The notes under the pieces were generated by a model. It was not told the DNA's origin, searched no databases, and worked only from the letters and a program-made list of their open reading frames with translations. The position numbers and the translations under genes were made by a program. DNA of 64,000 nucleotides, taken from Flavisphingopyxis sp963800335 (lineage in GTDB: Bacteria; Pseudomonadota; Alphaproteobacteria; Sphingomonadales; Sphingomonadaceae). Location: positions 1-64,000 of the forward strand of contig CAWDAN010000005.1 in assembly GCA_963800335.1 (NCBI GenBank), in the 5' to 3' direction. Of this stretch, positions 16,574 through 25,204 are shown piece by piece; the stretch's first letter is position 1; every line of letters starts with the position of its first letter.

Positions 16574-18841
16574 CTATTCAAAGCGGTTATCGCGGGGAAA
16601 ACCATTGGGCGGCATTCGACCCGCCGCGCCGCGCGCGACGCGCCACGCGGTCAGGTCGGCCTCGGTGCGCGTACGCCCGCTGTCGCCGCCCATCGCCCAG
16701 CTCAACCCGTCCTCGAAACGGAAAGTAATCGCGTCGGACAGGCCGCCGTCGCGATAGCGTTGCAGCATGACGCCCTGACCGCGGGCCATTTCGGGCAGCT
16801 CGGCAATCGGGAAGACGACAAGCTTGCGATTGTCGCCAACGACCGCGACGTAATCGTCGGTTGCACCGATCGGCCTGACGCATTTCAATCGCACCTTGGG
16901 CTTGAGATTGACCGTCTGGCGACCCTTGCGCGTTTCGGAAACCGCGGCTGATACCGGCAAGACGAACCCGCGACCCGCGCTCGATGCGACCAGCAGCCTT
17001 TCGGCCGCGGCGACCGGCAGCATCGCCACGATCGCCGCGTCGCTGTCGATATCGACCAGCAGCCGCAAGGGTTCGCCGAAGCCCCGACCGCCGGGCAGCC
17101 TGTCGGCGCCGAGCGTGTAGAAGCGGCCATTGTCGCACGCGAAGAGGATCTTGTCGGTGGTCTGCGAATGGACCGCGAAGGCGAGTGTGTCGCCGTCCTT
17201 GAACTTGCCCGCGTCGAGGCTGGCGAGGTCGGCATGTCCCTTCATCGCGCGGATCCAGCCGCGCTGCGACAGGATCACCGTCACCGGTTCGCGCTCGATC
17301 ATCGCCTCGAGCGGAATTTCGCGTGCCGGCGCGGCCTGCTCGATCGTCGTGCGGCGCGCGCCGAGCGCGGTTTCGGGACCGTAGGTCTTGTGCAGAGCGG
17401 CAAGGTCGCGCTTCATCCGGGTGCGCTGACGGGCGGGGCTTTCGATCAGCTTGACGAGCTCTTCGCGTTCCTTTTCGAGCGCATCGCGCTCCGAGCGGAG
17501 TTCCATTTCCTCGAGCCGGCGCAACGAGCGCAGCCGCATGTTGAGGATCGCCTCGGCCTGGCGGTCGTTGAGCGCGAATTCGGCCATCATGACGGGCTTG
17601 GGCTCATCCTCGGTGCGGATGATCTCGATGATCCGGTCGAGGTTGAGGAAGGCGATGATATACCCGCCGAGCAGCTCCATCCGGTCGTCGATCTTGCCGA
17701 GCCGGTGGCGCGAACGATTGACCAGCACTTCGAACTGGTGCGCCAGCCAGTTCGCCAGCACCTCCTTGAGGCCCATCACGCGCGGCGTGTGCGTCGCGTC
17801 GAGGACGTTCATGTTGAGCGAGATGCGCGTTTCCAGATCGGTCAGCCGGTAGAGGCTGTCCATCAGCACCTGCTGATCGACGTTGCGGCTTTTCGGCACG
17901 AGGACGATGCGGATTTCCTCGTCCGATTCGTCGCGCACGTCCTCGAGGATCGGCAGTTTCTTGTCGACGATCAGCTGGGCGATCTGCTCGATCAGCTTGC
18001 CCTTCTGCACCTGGAAGGGGATTTCGGTGATGACGAGCTGCCAGCTGCCCGCGCCCGTGCCCTTTTCGACCTCGCCGAAGCGCGCGCGCACGCGCAGGCT
18101 GCCGCGCCCGCTTTCATAGGCCGCAGCGATCGTTTCGGGGCCGTCGACGATGAGGCCGCCGGTCGGCAGATCGGGACCCTGGACATGCTCGAGCAGTTCG
18201 GCGGTCGACGCGTCGGCGTTGTCGATCAGCAGCATCGCCGCGTCGATCAGCTCGGCGGCATTGTGCGGCGGGATGCTCGTGGCCATGCCGACGGCAATGC
18301 CGCTGGCGCCGTTGGCGAGCAGGTTGGGAAACAGCCCGGGCATGATCTCGGGCTCGTGTTCTTCGCCGTTATAGGTCGGCTTGAAGGCGACGGTGCCTTC
18401 GTCGAGGCCGGCCATCAGGTCGACCGCAACGCGTGTCAGCCGCGCCTCGGTATAGCGGAAGGCGGCGGCGCCATCGCCGTCGATATTGCCGAAATTGCCC
18501 TGGCCGTCGACCAGCGGGTAGCGCAGCGCGAACGACTGGGCGAGGCGAACCATCGCATCATATACCGACTGGTCGCCGTGCGGATGGTATTTGCCGATCA
18601 CTTCGCCGACGACGCGGGCGCATTTCTTGTAGCCCTGCGCGGGATCGAGCTTGAGGCCGCGCATCGCCCATAACAGCCGCCGCTGGACCGGCTTCAGTCC
18701 GTCGCGCAGGTCGGGCAACGAGCGCGCGGTGATCGTCGACATCGCGTAGACGAGGTAGCGCTCTGACAACGCACTATCGAACGGGGCGTCGACGATGGCG
18801 TCGAACGGGTCGGGAGCGGTATCGGTGATCGTGTCGGACAT
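16574..18841 (-). CDS. parC: DNA topoisomerase IV subunit A
   Basis: A 755-residue ParC that, with ParE, decatenates daughter chromosomes. The catalytic tyrosine is Tyr130 in AAAFRYTEARL. The quinolone-resistance region reads GKYHPHGDQSVYDAM, with Asp90-Gln91-Ser92 where E. coli ParC has Asp79-Ser80-Ala81, so the classical Ser80 position is glutamine; I believe this is common in alphaproteobacterial ParC. The C-terminal beta-pinwheel repeats (GWIRAMKGH, DNGRFYTL, GRGFVLPVS, DDYVAVVGDNRKL) are present. It is divergent from the ion channel gene. GyrA is excluded by the C-terminal repeats and the overall length. Confidence 0.95.
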   Translation of the reverse strand: MSDTITDTAPDPFDAIVDAPFDSALSERYLVYAMSTITARSLPDLRDGLKPVQRRLLWAMRGLKLDPAQGYKKCARVVGEVIGKYHPHGDQSVYDAMVRLAQSFALRYPLVDGQGNFGNIDGDGAAAFRYTEARLTRVAVDLMAGLDEGTVAFKPTYNGEEHEPEIMPGLFPNLLANGASGIAVGMATSIPPHNAAELIDAAMLLIDNADASTAELLEHVQGPDLPTGGLIVDGPETIAAAYESGRGSLRVRARFGEVEKGTGAGSWQLVITEIPFQVQKGKLIEQIAQLIVDKKLPILEDVRDESDEEIRIVLVPKSRNVDQQVLMDSLYRLTDLETRISLNMNVLDATHTPRVMGLKEVLANWLAHQFEVLVNRSRHRLGKIDDRMELLGGYIIAFLNLDRIIEIIRTEDEPKPVMMAEFALNDRQAEAILNMRLRSLRRLEEMELRSERDALEKEREELVKLIESPARQRTRMKRDLAALHKTYGPETALGARRTTIEQAAPAREIPLEAMIEREPVTVILSQRGWIRAMKGHADLASLDAGKFKDGDTLAFAVHSQTTDKILFACDNGRFYTLGADRLPGGRGFGEPLRLLVDIDSDAAIVAMLPVAAAERLLVASSAGRGFVLPVSAAVSETRKGRQTVNLKPKVRLKCVRPIGATDDYVAVVGDNRKLVVFPIAELPEMARGQGVMLQRYRDGGLSDAITFRFEDGLSWAMGGDSGRTRTEADLTAWRVARGAAGRMPPNGFPRDNRFE

Positions 18842-18928
18842 GATCGGCGGTTAGCAAGCACGGGCTTCGCTGCAAAGGGGAAGCCGCCGAATTGACATCG
18901 GTGTGGCAAGCTGGTCGACACTGTCGCG

Positions 18929-19354
18929 ATGTTCGCCGAACTATCGATCGCGACCGTGATGGTCCTGCTGACCGTGGTGATCCACGGTGCCGGGCTGTTC
19001 GGCCTGTCGCGCGTGCTGCGCCTCGAGGCGCGCGAAGAGGCGGCCGCGCACATCCATCCGATGTCGCCGCGCGGCATGGCGATGACGCTGCTCCTCGTGC
19101 TCGGCCTGGTCGCGCTGCACGGCGTCGAGATATGGGCCTATGCGCTGCTTTACCTGGCGCTCGATGCCCTCCACCTGCTGCGCGAGGCGGTCTATTTTTC
19201 GACCATCACCTATGCGACGATCGGCTATGACGACAACAGCATCGCGCCGGGCTGGAAACTGATCGCGGCGATCGAGGGGGTCAACGGCGTCATCCTGCTC
19301 GGCTGGTCGACAGCGTTCTTCGTCCGGGTCGTCGCGCGCATGGGCCGCGACTGA
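18929..19354 (+). CDS. small ion channel-like membrane protein
   Basis: A 141-residue membrane protein with the two-pore-domain/Ion_trans_2 topology. TM segments are at residues 5-25, near 53-75, a pore helix plus filter near 90-100 and a last TM at 113-135. The selectivity filter position reads ATIGYDD, where potassium channels have TVGYGD. The fold and filter placement suggest a cation channel, but the substitution makes potassium selectivity uncertain. The start ATG 18929 lies 87 bases from the divergent parC. It stands upstream of the stress gene DUF3008, whose promoter lies between the two. Confidence 0.75.
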   Translation: MFAELSIATVMVLLTVVIHGAGLFGLSRVLRLEAREEAAAHIHPMSPRGMAMTLLLVLGLVALHGVEIWAYALLYLALDALHLLREAVYFSTITYATIGYDDNSIAPGWKLIAAIEGVNGVILLGWSTAFFVRVVARMGRD

Positions 19355-19362
19355 AGCGCGCC

Positions 19363-19387
19363 GGAACGGGGTCCCGCCTGACGGGTT
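19363..19387 (+). promoter_or_regulatory. predicted sigma-EcfG promoter of DUF3008 gene
   Basis: GGAAC (19363-19367), 17 bases, GTT (19385-19387). This matches the GGAAC-N16/17-GTT promoter of the alphaproteobacterial general stress sigma factor, encoded at the right edge of this window. The -10 element is 40 bases upstream of the DUF3008 start codon. Confidence 0.7.
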
Positions 19388-19426
19388 GTTCCTTTGTAGC
19401 CAATGGCAGGACAAAGGAGATGCATT

Positions 19427-19612
19427 ATGCCGGCGACATCAAAGGCCCAGCAGAAGGCGGCGGGTGCCGCCCTTTCGGCGAAACGCGGCGAGACCGACAA
19501 ATCCGAGCTGAAAGGTGCATCGAAATCGATGTATGAATCGATGAGCGAAGACGAGCTCGAGGATTTTGCCGAGACCAAGCGCAAGGGTCTGCCCGACAAG
19601 AAGGGCGACTGA
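19427..19612 (+). CDS. DUF3008 small stress-associated protein
   Basis: A 61-residue, charged, soluble protein starting MPATSKAQQKAAGAALSAKR and containing LKGASKSMYESMSEDELEDF and a basic tail KRKGLPDKKGD. These segments define DUF3008. GGAGA lies 8-12 bases before ATG 19427. The predicted sigma-EcfG promoter directly upstream fits a general stress response gene. The molecular function is unknown; the sequence suggests a mostly helical or disordered DNA- or protein-binding peptide. Confidence 0.85.
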   Translation: MPATSKAQQKAAGAALSAKRGETDKSELKGASKSMYESMSEDELEDFAETKRKGLPDKKGD

Positions 19613-19703
19613 GCCGACACCCCGTGCGCTAATCGCTGGTCAACCCTCAACCGATTTGCCATGTCCGTCGCTTGACCTGCGCAAAGCGGGCTTGGGAGAG
19701 GAT

Positions 19704-21368
19704 ATGGCCGACGAGACCGACCGAGCGGAGGCCGCGGCCTCTATCGCCGAAACGACCACGCCCGTGCGCACCCCGCTGTACAGTTACTACGTGCTCGCCG
19801 TGCTGATGGTGATCTACGCGTTCAACTTCCTCGACCGACAGATCATCACCATCCTCGCGCCCTCGCTCAAAGCCGATCTCGGACTGAGCGACGCGCAGCT
19901 GGGCCTGTTGTTCGGTACGGCGTTCGCATTGTTCTATGCCTTGTTCGGCATTCCGCTCGCCAAGCTGGCCGATGGCTGGCACCGGGTCCGGACGATCTCG
20001 CTCGGTCTCGGCTTCTGGTCGGCGATGACCGCGGTCAGCGGCATGGCGGGCAATTTCGCGCAGCTCGGCAGCGCGCGCGTCGGCGTCGGCATCGGTGAGG
20101 CAAGTGCGGGTCCGGCGGCCTATTCGCTGATCCAGGACTATTTCCCAAAGGCCAGGCGCGCGACCGCAATCGCGATCTATTCGGCGGGCATCTACCTTGG
20201 CGTCGGAGCAAGTCTCGCGCTTGGCGGCGAAATTATTTCCTATTGGGATGCTACCTATACCGAGGCGACGCGCCCGTTCGGGATTGCCGGCTGGCAGGCG
20301 ACCTTCCTCGCATTCGGCATTCCCGGGCTGCTGCTTGCGCTGCTCGTCCTGACGACGATCCGTGAACCGGTGCGCGGCGCAATGGATGGCATGCCCTCCC
20401 CCGCCGTTGCACCGCGACCGTTTCATGCTGTCGGGCGCGAGATGGCGGCGATGTTCCCGCCGTTCAGCATGATCGCGATAGCGCGTGGACGCCAAAATGC
20501 GCGCGGCCCGTTGATCGCCAACACCGTGATGTTCTTTGCGGCCATCGTCCTCGCGGTCGTCCTGGTGATCTGGACGGACGGGATGTTACCAGTGGCCAAA
20601 CGCGCGGTCATCGCGACGATCGGCGGCAGCGATATCACGACCAACATGGTCCAGTGGGGCGCGATCGCGATCGGCGTCTATGGCAGCTTCAGCTGGCTGC
20701 AGTCGCTGTCGCATCGCGACCCGGTGGCGAACAAATTGATCGGTAACCGAACCTTTGGCGCGCTCGCGTTGGTCGGCGGGCTCGCCAGCTTTGCCAGCTA
20801 CGGCCTGTCACCCTTCATCTTTGTCTACATGGTCAACGTGTTCGGGGTCGGCCCCGAGGAAGGCCGAACGCTTGGCTGGATCCTTGCCAGCGCAGGCATG
20901 CTCGGCGTGTTCGTCGGTGGCTGGGCATCGGACCGCGCGCGGCGCCTGCACCCCGCCGGGCGGCTCTACATGGTCATCGCCGCGCTCTCGATCAGCGCGA
21001 TCCTGCTCTATTTCCAGTTCACGACCGATTCGCGCGAACTGTTCCTGACCTTGCTGTGGATCGTCAACTTTCTCCAGATCATGTGGCTCGCGCCGATTGC
21101 AGCGACGACGCAGGACATGGTCTTGCCGCGAATGCGCGGGACCGCCGCGGCGGTGTTCTTCCTCGGCACCAACATCATCGGCCTGGGCATGGGCCCCTAT
21201 ACGGTCGGGCTGGTCGCCGACGTTACCGGTGACCTGCGCTTTGCGATGCTGTCGGTCTTGTTCGTCGCGCCAGTAACGATCGGCCTGCTGCTCTATTCCG
21301 CAAGGCGCCTGCCCGCGGTCGAGGCGAGCGTTGTCGCGCGGGCACGCGAGGCCGGCGAAGCGATCTAG
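19704..21368 (+). CDS. MFS transporter
   Basis: A 554-residue major facilitator superfamily permease. The N-terminal cytoplasmic tail is rich in Ala, Glu and Thr. TM1 starts at YYVLAVLMVIYAFNFLDRQ, whose NFLDRQ is typical of the Spinster-like/anion:cation symporter branch. The loop 2-3 motif is GIPLAKLADGWHRVR, and FSEASAGPAAYSLI-like GIGEASAGP follows in TM4. An extended central loop (about residues 240-300) separates the two halves. Start ATG 19704 has GGAGAGG just upstream. The substrate is unknown. It follows DUF3008 by 91 bases and converges with sodC. Confidence 0.85.
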   Translation: MADETDRAEAAASIAETTTPVRTPLYSYYVLAVLMVIYAFNFLDRQIITILAPSLKADLGLSDAQLGLLFGTAFALFYALFGIPLAKLADGWHRVRTISLGLGFWSAMTAVSGMAGNFAQLGSARVGVGIGEASAGPAAYSLIQDYFPKARRATAIAIYSAGIYLGVGASLALGGEIISYWDATYTEATRPFGIAGWQATFLAFGIPGLLLALLVLTTIREPVRGAMDGMPSPAVAPRPFHAVGREMAAMFPPFSMIAIARGRQNARGPLIANTVMFFAAIVLAVVLVIWTDGMLPVAKRAVIATIGGSDITTNMVQWGAIAIGVYGSFSWLQSLSHRDPVANKLIGNRTFGALALVGGLASFASYGLSPFIFVYMVNVFGVGPEEGRTLGWILASAGMLGVFVGGWASDRARRLHPAGRLYMVIAALSISAILLYFQFTTDSRELFLTLLWIVNFLQIMWLAPIAATTQDMVLPRMRGTAAAVFFLGTNIIGLGMGPYTVGLVADVTGDLRFAMLSVLFVAPVTIGLLLYSARRLPAVEASVVARAREAGEAI

Positions 21369-21386
21369 GCCGCCATTGCCGTCGCG

Positions 21387-21956
21387 TCAGGGCGCGCGCA
21401 GCACACCGCACGCGATCCGCGCGCCGCTATCGCCGCTCGGGTCGGTCTTGAGATCGTCGGGCCCGGCATGGACGACGATCGCCGCGCCGTCGGCGTCGAG
21501 CAGTCCTTCCGCGGTGGCACCGGCAATCGCGTAATCGACGATCCCCTTGCCATCGGCACCGATCGTCAGGTTGGGCAGGTCGCCCTGATGCGGGCCGGCG
21601 GGATTGTCGAAGCCGTGCTGCGCCCCGGACGGGTTCCAGTGTCCTTCGGCAGACTTGAAATCGGGTGCATCGCACTTGCCGACGCTGTGCACGTGCAGTC
21701 CGTACTGGCCGGGCGCCATTCCGGTTGCCTGAACGTTGACGACGAGTCCGTCGGGTTGCTGGGTCACACGGGCCATGCCGCGCGTGCCGCCGTCGGCGGC
21801 GGCCAGCTGGGCCTGGGCGACAACGGGCGGCGCCGTCTGCGACACCGCGTTACCCGGCTCTGCAGCGGCATCATTGGCCTGGTTATCAGCCGAGGGCTGG
21901 CATCCAGCCACCATGACAAGGATTGGGGCTAAGGCGACAACGGGGCGAATTTTCAT
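21387..21956 (-). CDS. sodC: Cu/Zn superoxide dismutase, lipoprotein
   Basis: A 189-residue periplasmic Cu/Zn superoxide dismutase anchored as a lipoprotein: MKIRPVVALAPILVMVAGC gives a lipobox with Cys19. Metal ligands appear in LHVHSVG, AEGHWNP, AQHG, GPHQGDLPN and VVHAGPDD. The disulfide cysteines are in GKCDAP and RIACGV. The linker after the lipobox is rich in Ala, Asn and Pro. It detoxifies superoxide outside the inner membrane. It is convergent with the MFS gene (18-base gap), and the exbD genes lie upstream on the same strand. Confidence 0.93.
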   Translation of the reverse strand: MKIRPVVALAPILVMVAGCQPSADNQANDAAAEPGNAVSQTAPPVVAQAQLAAADGGTRGMARVTQQPDGLVVNVQATGMAPGQYGLHVHSVGKCDAPDFKSAEGHWNPSGAQHGFDNPAGPHQGDLPNLTIGADGKGIVDYAIAGATAEGLLDADGAAIVVHAGPDDLKTDPSGDSGARIACGVLRAP

Positions 21957-22016
21957 ACCAATTCTCCTGCAAGGGTTCAGGCGGTCAACGCCTCAAGCGC
22001 GAAGTTGGTCCCTCGG

Positions 22017-22442
22017 CTAGAAGCTGCGCGCATATTGCTCGTTGCCGACGAAGCCCATGCTCTCGATCGCCTTGCCCTTGATGATGGCCAGCGCGCGGTC
22101 AACGACGACGAAGTCGGCATCGGGATGCGGTTGGACCTGCAATTCAGGCTGGATCGTGAAAGCCTTGGTCCGATCGAGATAATAACCGAGCTGGTCGAGG
22201 GTGATCGGCACACCGTTCCACGCCAGTGCATTGGTGCGGTCGATCGTGAGCGTGTTCTTGAACGGATGGGTCGGCGCGGGATCGATTGGCACGGCTGGCA
22301 GATCGATTTTGACCGCGTGGGTCGGCGGCGGGATCGTGATGATGAACATGATGAGCAGGACGAGCATGACGTCGATCAACGGCGTTGTGTTCATCGCGAA
22401 CAGGGGGCGGTCGGCTTGGGTAGCTGCGCGTTCCATTTCCAT
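22017..22442 (-). CDS. exbD: ExbD/TolR-type biopolymer transport protein (third copy)
   Basis: A 141-residue ExbD with an N-terminal TM helix that starts NTTPLIDVMLVLLIMFII, carrying the essential aspartate of the proton path, and a periplasmic domain ending DRALAIIKGKAIESMGFVG. It is clearly a paralogue of the neighbouring exbD at 22591-23016 (same length, same NTTPLIDVMLVLLIMFIITI core and PELQ-QPHPD segment). An intrinsic terminator (22539-22563) and an AT-rich 148-base gap separate it from the main operon, so it probably has its own promoter. It may assemble with the same ExbB or replace ExbD under some conditions. Confidence 0.9.
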   Translation of the reverse strand: MEMERAATQADRPLFAMNTTPLIDVMLVLLIMFIITIPPPTHAVKIDLPAVPIDPAPTHPFKNTLTIDRTNALAWNGVPITLDQLGYYLDRTKAFTIQPELQVQPHPDADFVVVDRALAIIKGKAIESMGFVGNEQYARSF

Positions 22443-22538
22443 CTCCTCAACGGTCGATATTGTTATAACATATCACGCGCGAGGTCGTGTGCATAACTTA
22501 AATATATATCAGGCGAAATAGAGGCCGGCGGCAGGCAC

Positions 22539-22563
22539 AAAAAAGGGCCGGTTTCCCGGCCCT
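22539..22563 (-). terminator. intrinsic terminator after second exbD
   Basis: On the minus strand GGGCCGG-gaaa-CCGGCCC is followed by six T residues. It lies 28 bases beyond the stop of the second exbD and ends the tonB-exbB-exbD-exbD operon. Confidence 0.85.
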
Positions 22564-22590
22564 CTTGAGTCGATATCAGCTGCGACGGAT

Positions 22591-23016
22591 TTAGAAGACG
22601 CGGCCGTATTGTTCGTTGCCGACGAAGCCCAGCTTGTTCACCGCCTGGTCCTTGATCACCTTCAGCGCGCGGTCGACGATGATGTAATCCGAATCGGGAT
22701 GCGGCTGGAACTGCAGTTCGGGCTCGACCGGGAACTGCTTGGTCTGGGCGAGATAGTCGGCCAGCTGCTGCAGGTTGATCGGTGTACCGTTCCACGCCAG
22801 CTGGTTGTTCTCGTCAATCGTCAGCTTGTTCTTGATCGGATCAACGTCGGGCGCGGGCGAATTGTCCGGCGTCGGCAAGTCGATTTTCACCGCGTGGGTC
22901 TGCGGCGGGATCGTGATGATGAACATGATGAGCAGAACGAGCATGACGTCGATCAACGGCGTCGTGTTCATTTCCATCATCGGCTGGTCGGGATCTCCGC
23001 CCATTGCGATTGCCAT
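22591..23016 (-). CDS. exbD: ExbD/TolR-type biopolymer transport protein (second copy)
   Basis: A 141-residue ExbD starting MAIAMGGDPDQPMMEM, with the TM helix NTTPLIDVMLVLLIMFII and a periplasmic domain. It follows the first exbD by 34 bases within the tonB-exbB operon and is followed by an intrinsic terminator. ExbD forms the proton-driven motor with ExbB that powers TonB. Having a second ExbD in the operon is known from Xanthomonas and sphingomonads. Confidence 0.92.
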   Translation of the reverse strand: MAIAMGGDPDQPMMEMNTTPLIDVMLVLLIMFIITIPPQTHAVKIDLPTPDNSPAPDVDPIKNKLTIDENNQLAWNGTPINLQQLADYLAQTKQFPVEPELQFQPHPDSDYIIVDRALKVIKDQAVNKLGFVGNEQYGRVF

Positions 23017-23050
23017 GGTTCAGTCTCTCCTAATAAGTCGTCGACTGCGA

Positions 23051-23563
23051 TCAGTCGCGGGCGCGCAGGGCGGCCGCGCCGGTCGGCTGCGAGATGAAAC
23101 CGATCTTCTGGAAGCCGGCATATTGCATGGTGTAGATCACGCCGCCGATGCACTTGTACGGCGTCGCGACGTCACCGCGGATATGAACTTCGGGGAAATT
23201 TTCCTCGGTGATGTTGTCGACGCCGCCAATGGCCTCGAGAAGATCCTTGAGTTTCTTCTGCCCCTTTTCGAGCAGCTGCGTCGAATCGATCGGCGTGTTG
23301 CCCCAGAACACCTGGCACTCGCCGCTACCGTCGGGCACGCCATCGCCATTCGAATCGGGCGTGCGCACCGACAGCAAGACGTTGTCGGGCTTGGTGGTGG
23401 TCGGCTCGAACGCGACGTCGGGCAGCCTGAGATCGACCGTTTCCAGCACGACCGGGATGGTAATGAGGAAGATGATGAGCAAAACCAACATGACGTCGAC
23501 GAGCGGCGTCGTGTTGATGTCGGACATCGGGCCTTCGTCGGCCCCTCCCATACTGATTGCCAT
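23051..23563 (-). CDS. exbD: ExbD/TolR-type protein with calcium-loop-like insertion
   Basis: A 170-residue ExbD. TM helix INTTPLVDVMLVLLIIFLIT with the conserved Asp. The periplasmic domain is longer than in the two paralogues and contains DSNGDGVPDGSG, an acidic loop resembling a calcium-binding DxNxDGxxD motif, then ECQVFWGNTPID and HIRGDVATPY. Two cysteines (in ECQVF and YKCIGG) could form a periplasmic disulfide. It follows exbB after 117 bases and precedes the second exbD. Its role is in TonB energising; calcium binding is only inferred from the motif. Confidence 0.9.
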   Translation of the reverse strand: MAISMGGADEGPMSDINTTPLVDVMLVLLIIFLITIPVVLETVDLRLPDVAFEPTTTKPDNVLLSVRTPDSNGDGVPDGSGECQVFWGNTPIDSTQLLEKGQKKLKDLLEAIGGVDNITEENFPEVHIRGDVATPYKCIGGVIYTMQYAGFQKIGFISQPTGAAALRARD

Positions 23564-23680
23564 GAGCGCTCTATCCTATTCTTGCATGCTGCCACGGCGC
23601 CATGCGGGCCAATGGCTCTACTAGTGCGAGCGGAGCCGCGAGACCCATGACGGTATCTCGCGGCTCGCCGGAACGGTCTA

Positions 23681-24484
23681 TCAGACCTTTTTGGTCGGCA
23701 CGCCGCCGGTGGTTGCCTGGCCGGCCGGCTTCGGTGCGGCGGCAGCCGTGGTGCGTGCGGGGGCAGCTGCGGTCGTCGTGACCGGGCGAACCTGGCCACC
23801 CGACATGATGCTGCCCTGAACGTCGTTGGCGAAGGTCGAAAGATCGCGGGCGATCTTCTTGTTGCGCGCCTGCAACCAGTTGTAGGCGAGCACCGCGGGA
23901 ACGGCGACGATCAGGCCGACAGCGGTCATGATCAGGGCTTCACCGACCGGGCCGGCGACGGTGTCGATCGATGCCTGGCCGCTTGCGCCGATCTTCACGA
24001 GGGCGCGCAGAATGCCGACGACGGTGCCGAACAGGCCGACGAACGGCGCGGTCGAACCGACCGTGGCGAGGAACGACAGGCCGCCGTTGAGCTTCGAATT
24101 GACGAGGCTCTGCGAACGCTCGAGGCTGTTGTGCATCCAGTCATGCGCTTCGACGGGATCGGTCAGCTTGGTGTGCTCCTGCTCGGCGCGCAGGCCGTCG
24201 TCGACGACCTGGCGATAGGCGCTGTCCTTTTCGAGCTTCGACGAGCCGTCCTTGAGCGACGGTGCACGCCAGAAGCTCTGCTGGACCTGGCGGCCCTGAC
24301 GAAGGATCTTGTTCTGTTCGAACAGCTTGGTGAACAGCACGTAAAGCGAGCCGGCGAACATGATCACGAGGACGCCGAAGGTCGTCCATGCAACGGGGCC
24401 GCCTTCCTTGAGCGCGGGGATCAGGCCGTACTGGGGGGCGTTGGCCCCGGCAGTCGCGGCTGCGGTAACGATATTGGTGAACAT
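23681..24484 (-). CDS. exbB: ExbB/TolQ-type motor protein
   Basis: A 267-residue MotA/TolQ/ExbB family protein. TM1 lies near residues 33-52 (TTFGVLVIMFAGSLYVL). A cytoplasmic region follows, then TM2 and TM3 near 150-205 with LSFLATVGSTAPFVGLFGTVVGI and MTAVGLIVAVPAVLAYNW, the most conserved ExbB segments. The C-terminal tail is rich in Ala, Thr and Pro. It forms the proton channel with ExbD in the inner membrane. It is the second gene after tonB (45-base gap). Confidence 0.93.
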   Translation of the reverse strand: MFTNIVTAAATAGANAPQYGLIPALKEGGPVAWTTFGVLVIMFAGSLYVLFTKLFEQNKILRQGRQVQQSFWRAPSLKDGSSKLEKDSAYRQVVDDGLRAEQEHTKLTDPVEAHDWMHNSLERSQSLVNSKLNGGLSFLATVGSTAPFVGLFGTVVGILRALVKIGASGQASIDTVAGPVGEALIMTAVGLIVAVPAVLAYNWLQARNKKIARDLSTFANDVQGSIMSGGQVRPVTTTAAAPARTTAAAAPKPAGQATTGGVPTKKV

Positions 24485-24529
24485 TATGAATTCCCTCTCA
24501 GGTCAAAATCGATTGATACAAAGCGCGGA

Positions 24530-25204
24530 CTAGCCGTCGATGCGCCAGGTTATGCGGTTGGAATAGCTACTGGTAGTGGGATTGCCGTCGCGATCGAGTG
24601 CCGGTTTGAAGCGTGCTCGCCGACTGACCAGCTTGCAGGTTTCGGCATCGAGATCACTATGGCCACTCGATGATGTCACCGTACAACCGCTGACGCGGCC
24701 GTCCGTGCCGATCGTAACCCGAAACCCGGTCGTACCTTCACGTTCTTCACGCATGGCGCGGCTCGGATAATCGGCATTCGTCGCCCAACCGCCGGGATTG
24801 TTCGACGGAGCCGCAGAACGCGACTTGTCGACAGTCGGCGGCGGAGCGGGAGGCGCAGGCGGTGCCGGCGGCGTGATCGTCGGCGTCGGCACGAATATAC
24901 GGGGCGGCGTCGGCGTCGTGTCACGAATGACGTTCGGCGTCGGGCGCGGGATCGGCGACGGCGGAATAACCACCTGCGGCGGCGGCGGCAGTTGCTGCTC
25001 TGGCGGCGGCGGTGGCGGCGGCTCTTCAGGCGGCGGCGGAGCCTCTTCCTTGACGTCGACTACGTCGAGCTTCTCCGAGATTTTCTTGATGACGTCGACA
25101 TCAAGACCGACCGCCAGGCCCCACAATACGAGGGAAACCAGGGCGGCCATCATCACGATAGAAGCCGCGCGGCTCTTCGGGTCTACGCGATCTCCATAAG
25201 CCAT
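24530..25204 (-). CDS. tonB: TonB energy transducer
   Basis: A 224-residue TonB. There is a short cytoplasmic N-terminus (YGDRVDPKSRAAS), one TM near residues 15-35, a periplasmic proline-rich region at about 50-125 with runs of PPPPPPP and PxP repeats that spans the periplasm, and a C-terminal TonB domain starting at ADYPSRAMREEREG and ending in NRITWRIDG. It couples the ExbB-ExbD motor to outer-membrane receptors such as the one at 2050-4182. Start ATG 25204 has GAGGAG 11 bases upstream. It heads the operon and is divergent from the hypothetical secreted protein gene. Confidence 0.93.
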   Translation of the reverse strand: MAYGDRVDPKSRAASIVMMAALVSLVLWGLAVGLDVDVIKKISEKLDVVDVKEEAPPPPEEPPPPPPPEQQLPPPPQVVIPPSPIPRPTPNVIRDTTPTPPRIFVPTPTITPPAPPAPPAPPPTVDKSRSAAPSNNPGGWATNADYPSRAMREEREGTTGFRVTIGTDGRVSGCTVTSSSGHSDLDAETCKLVSRRARFKPALDRDGNPTTSSYSNRITWRIDG

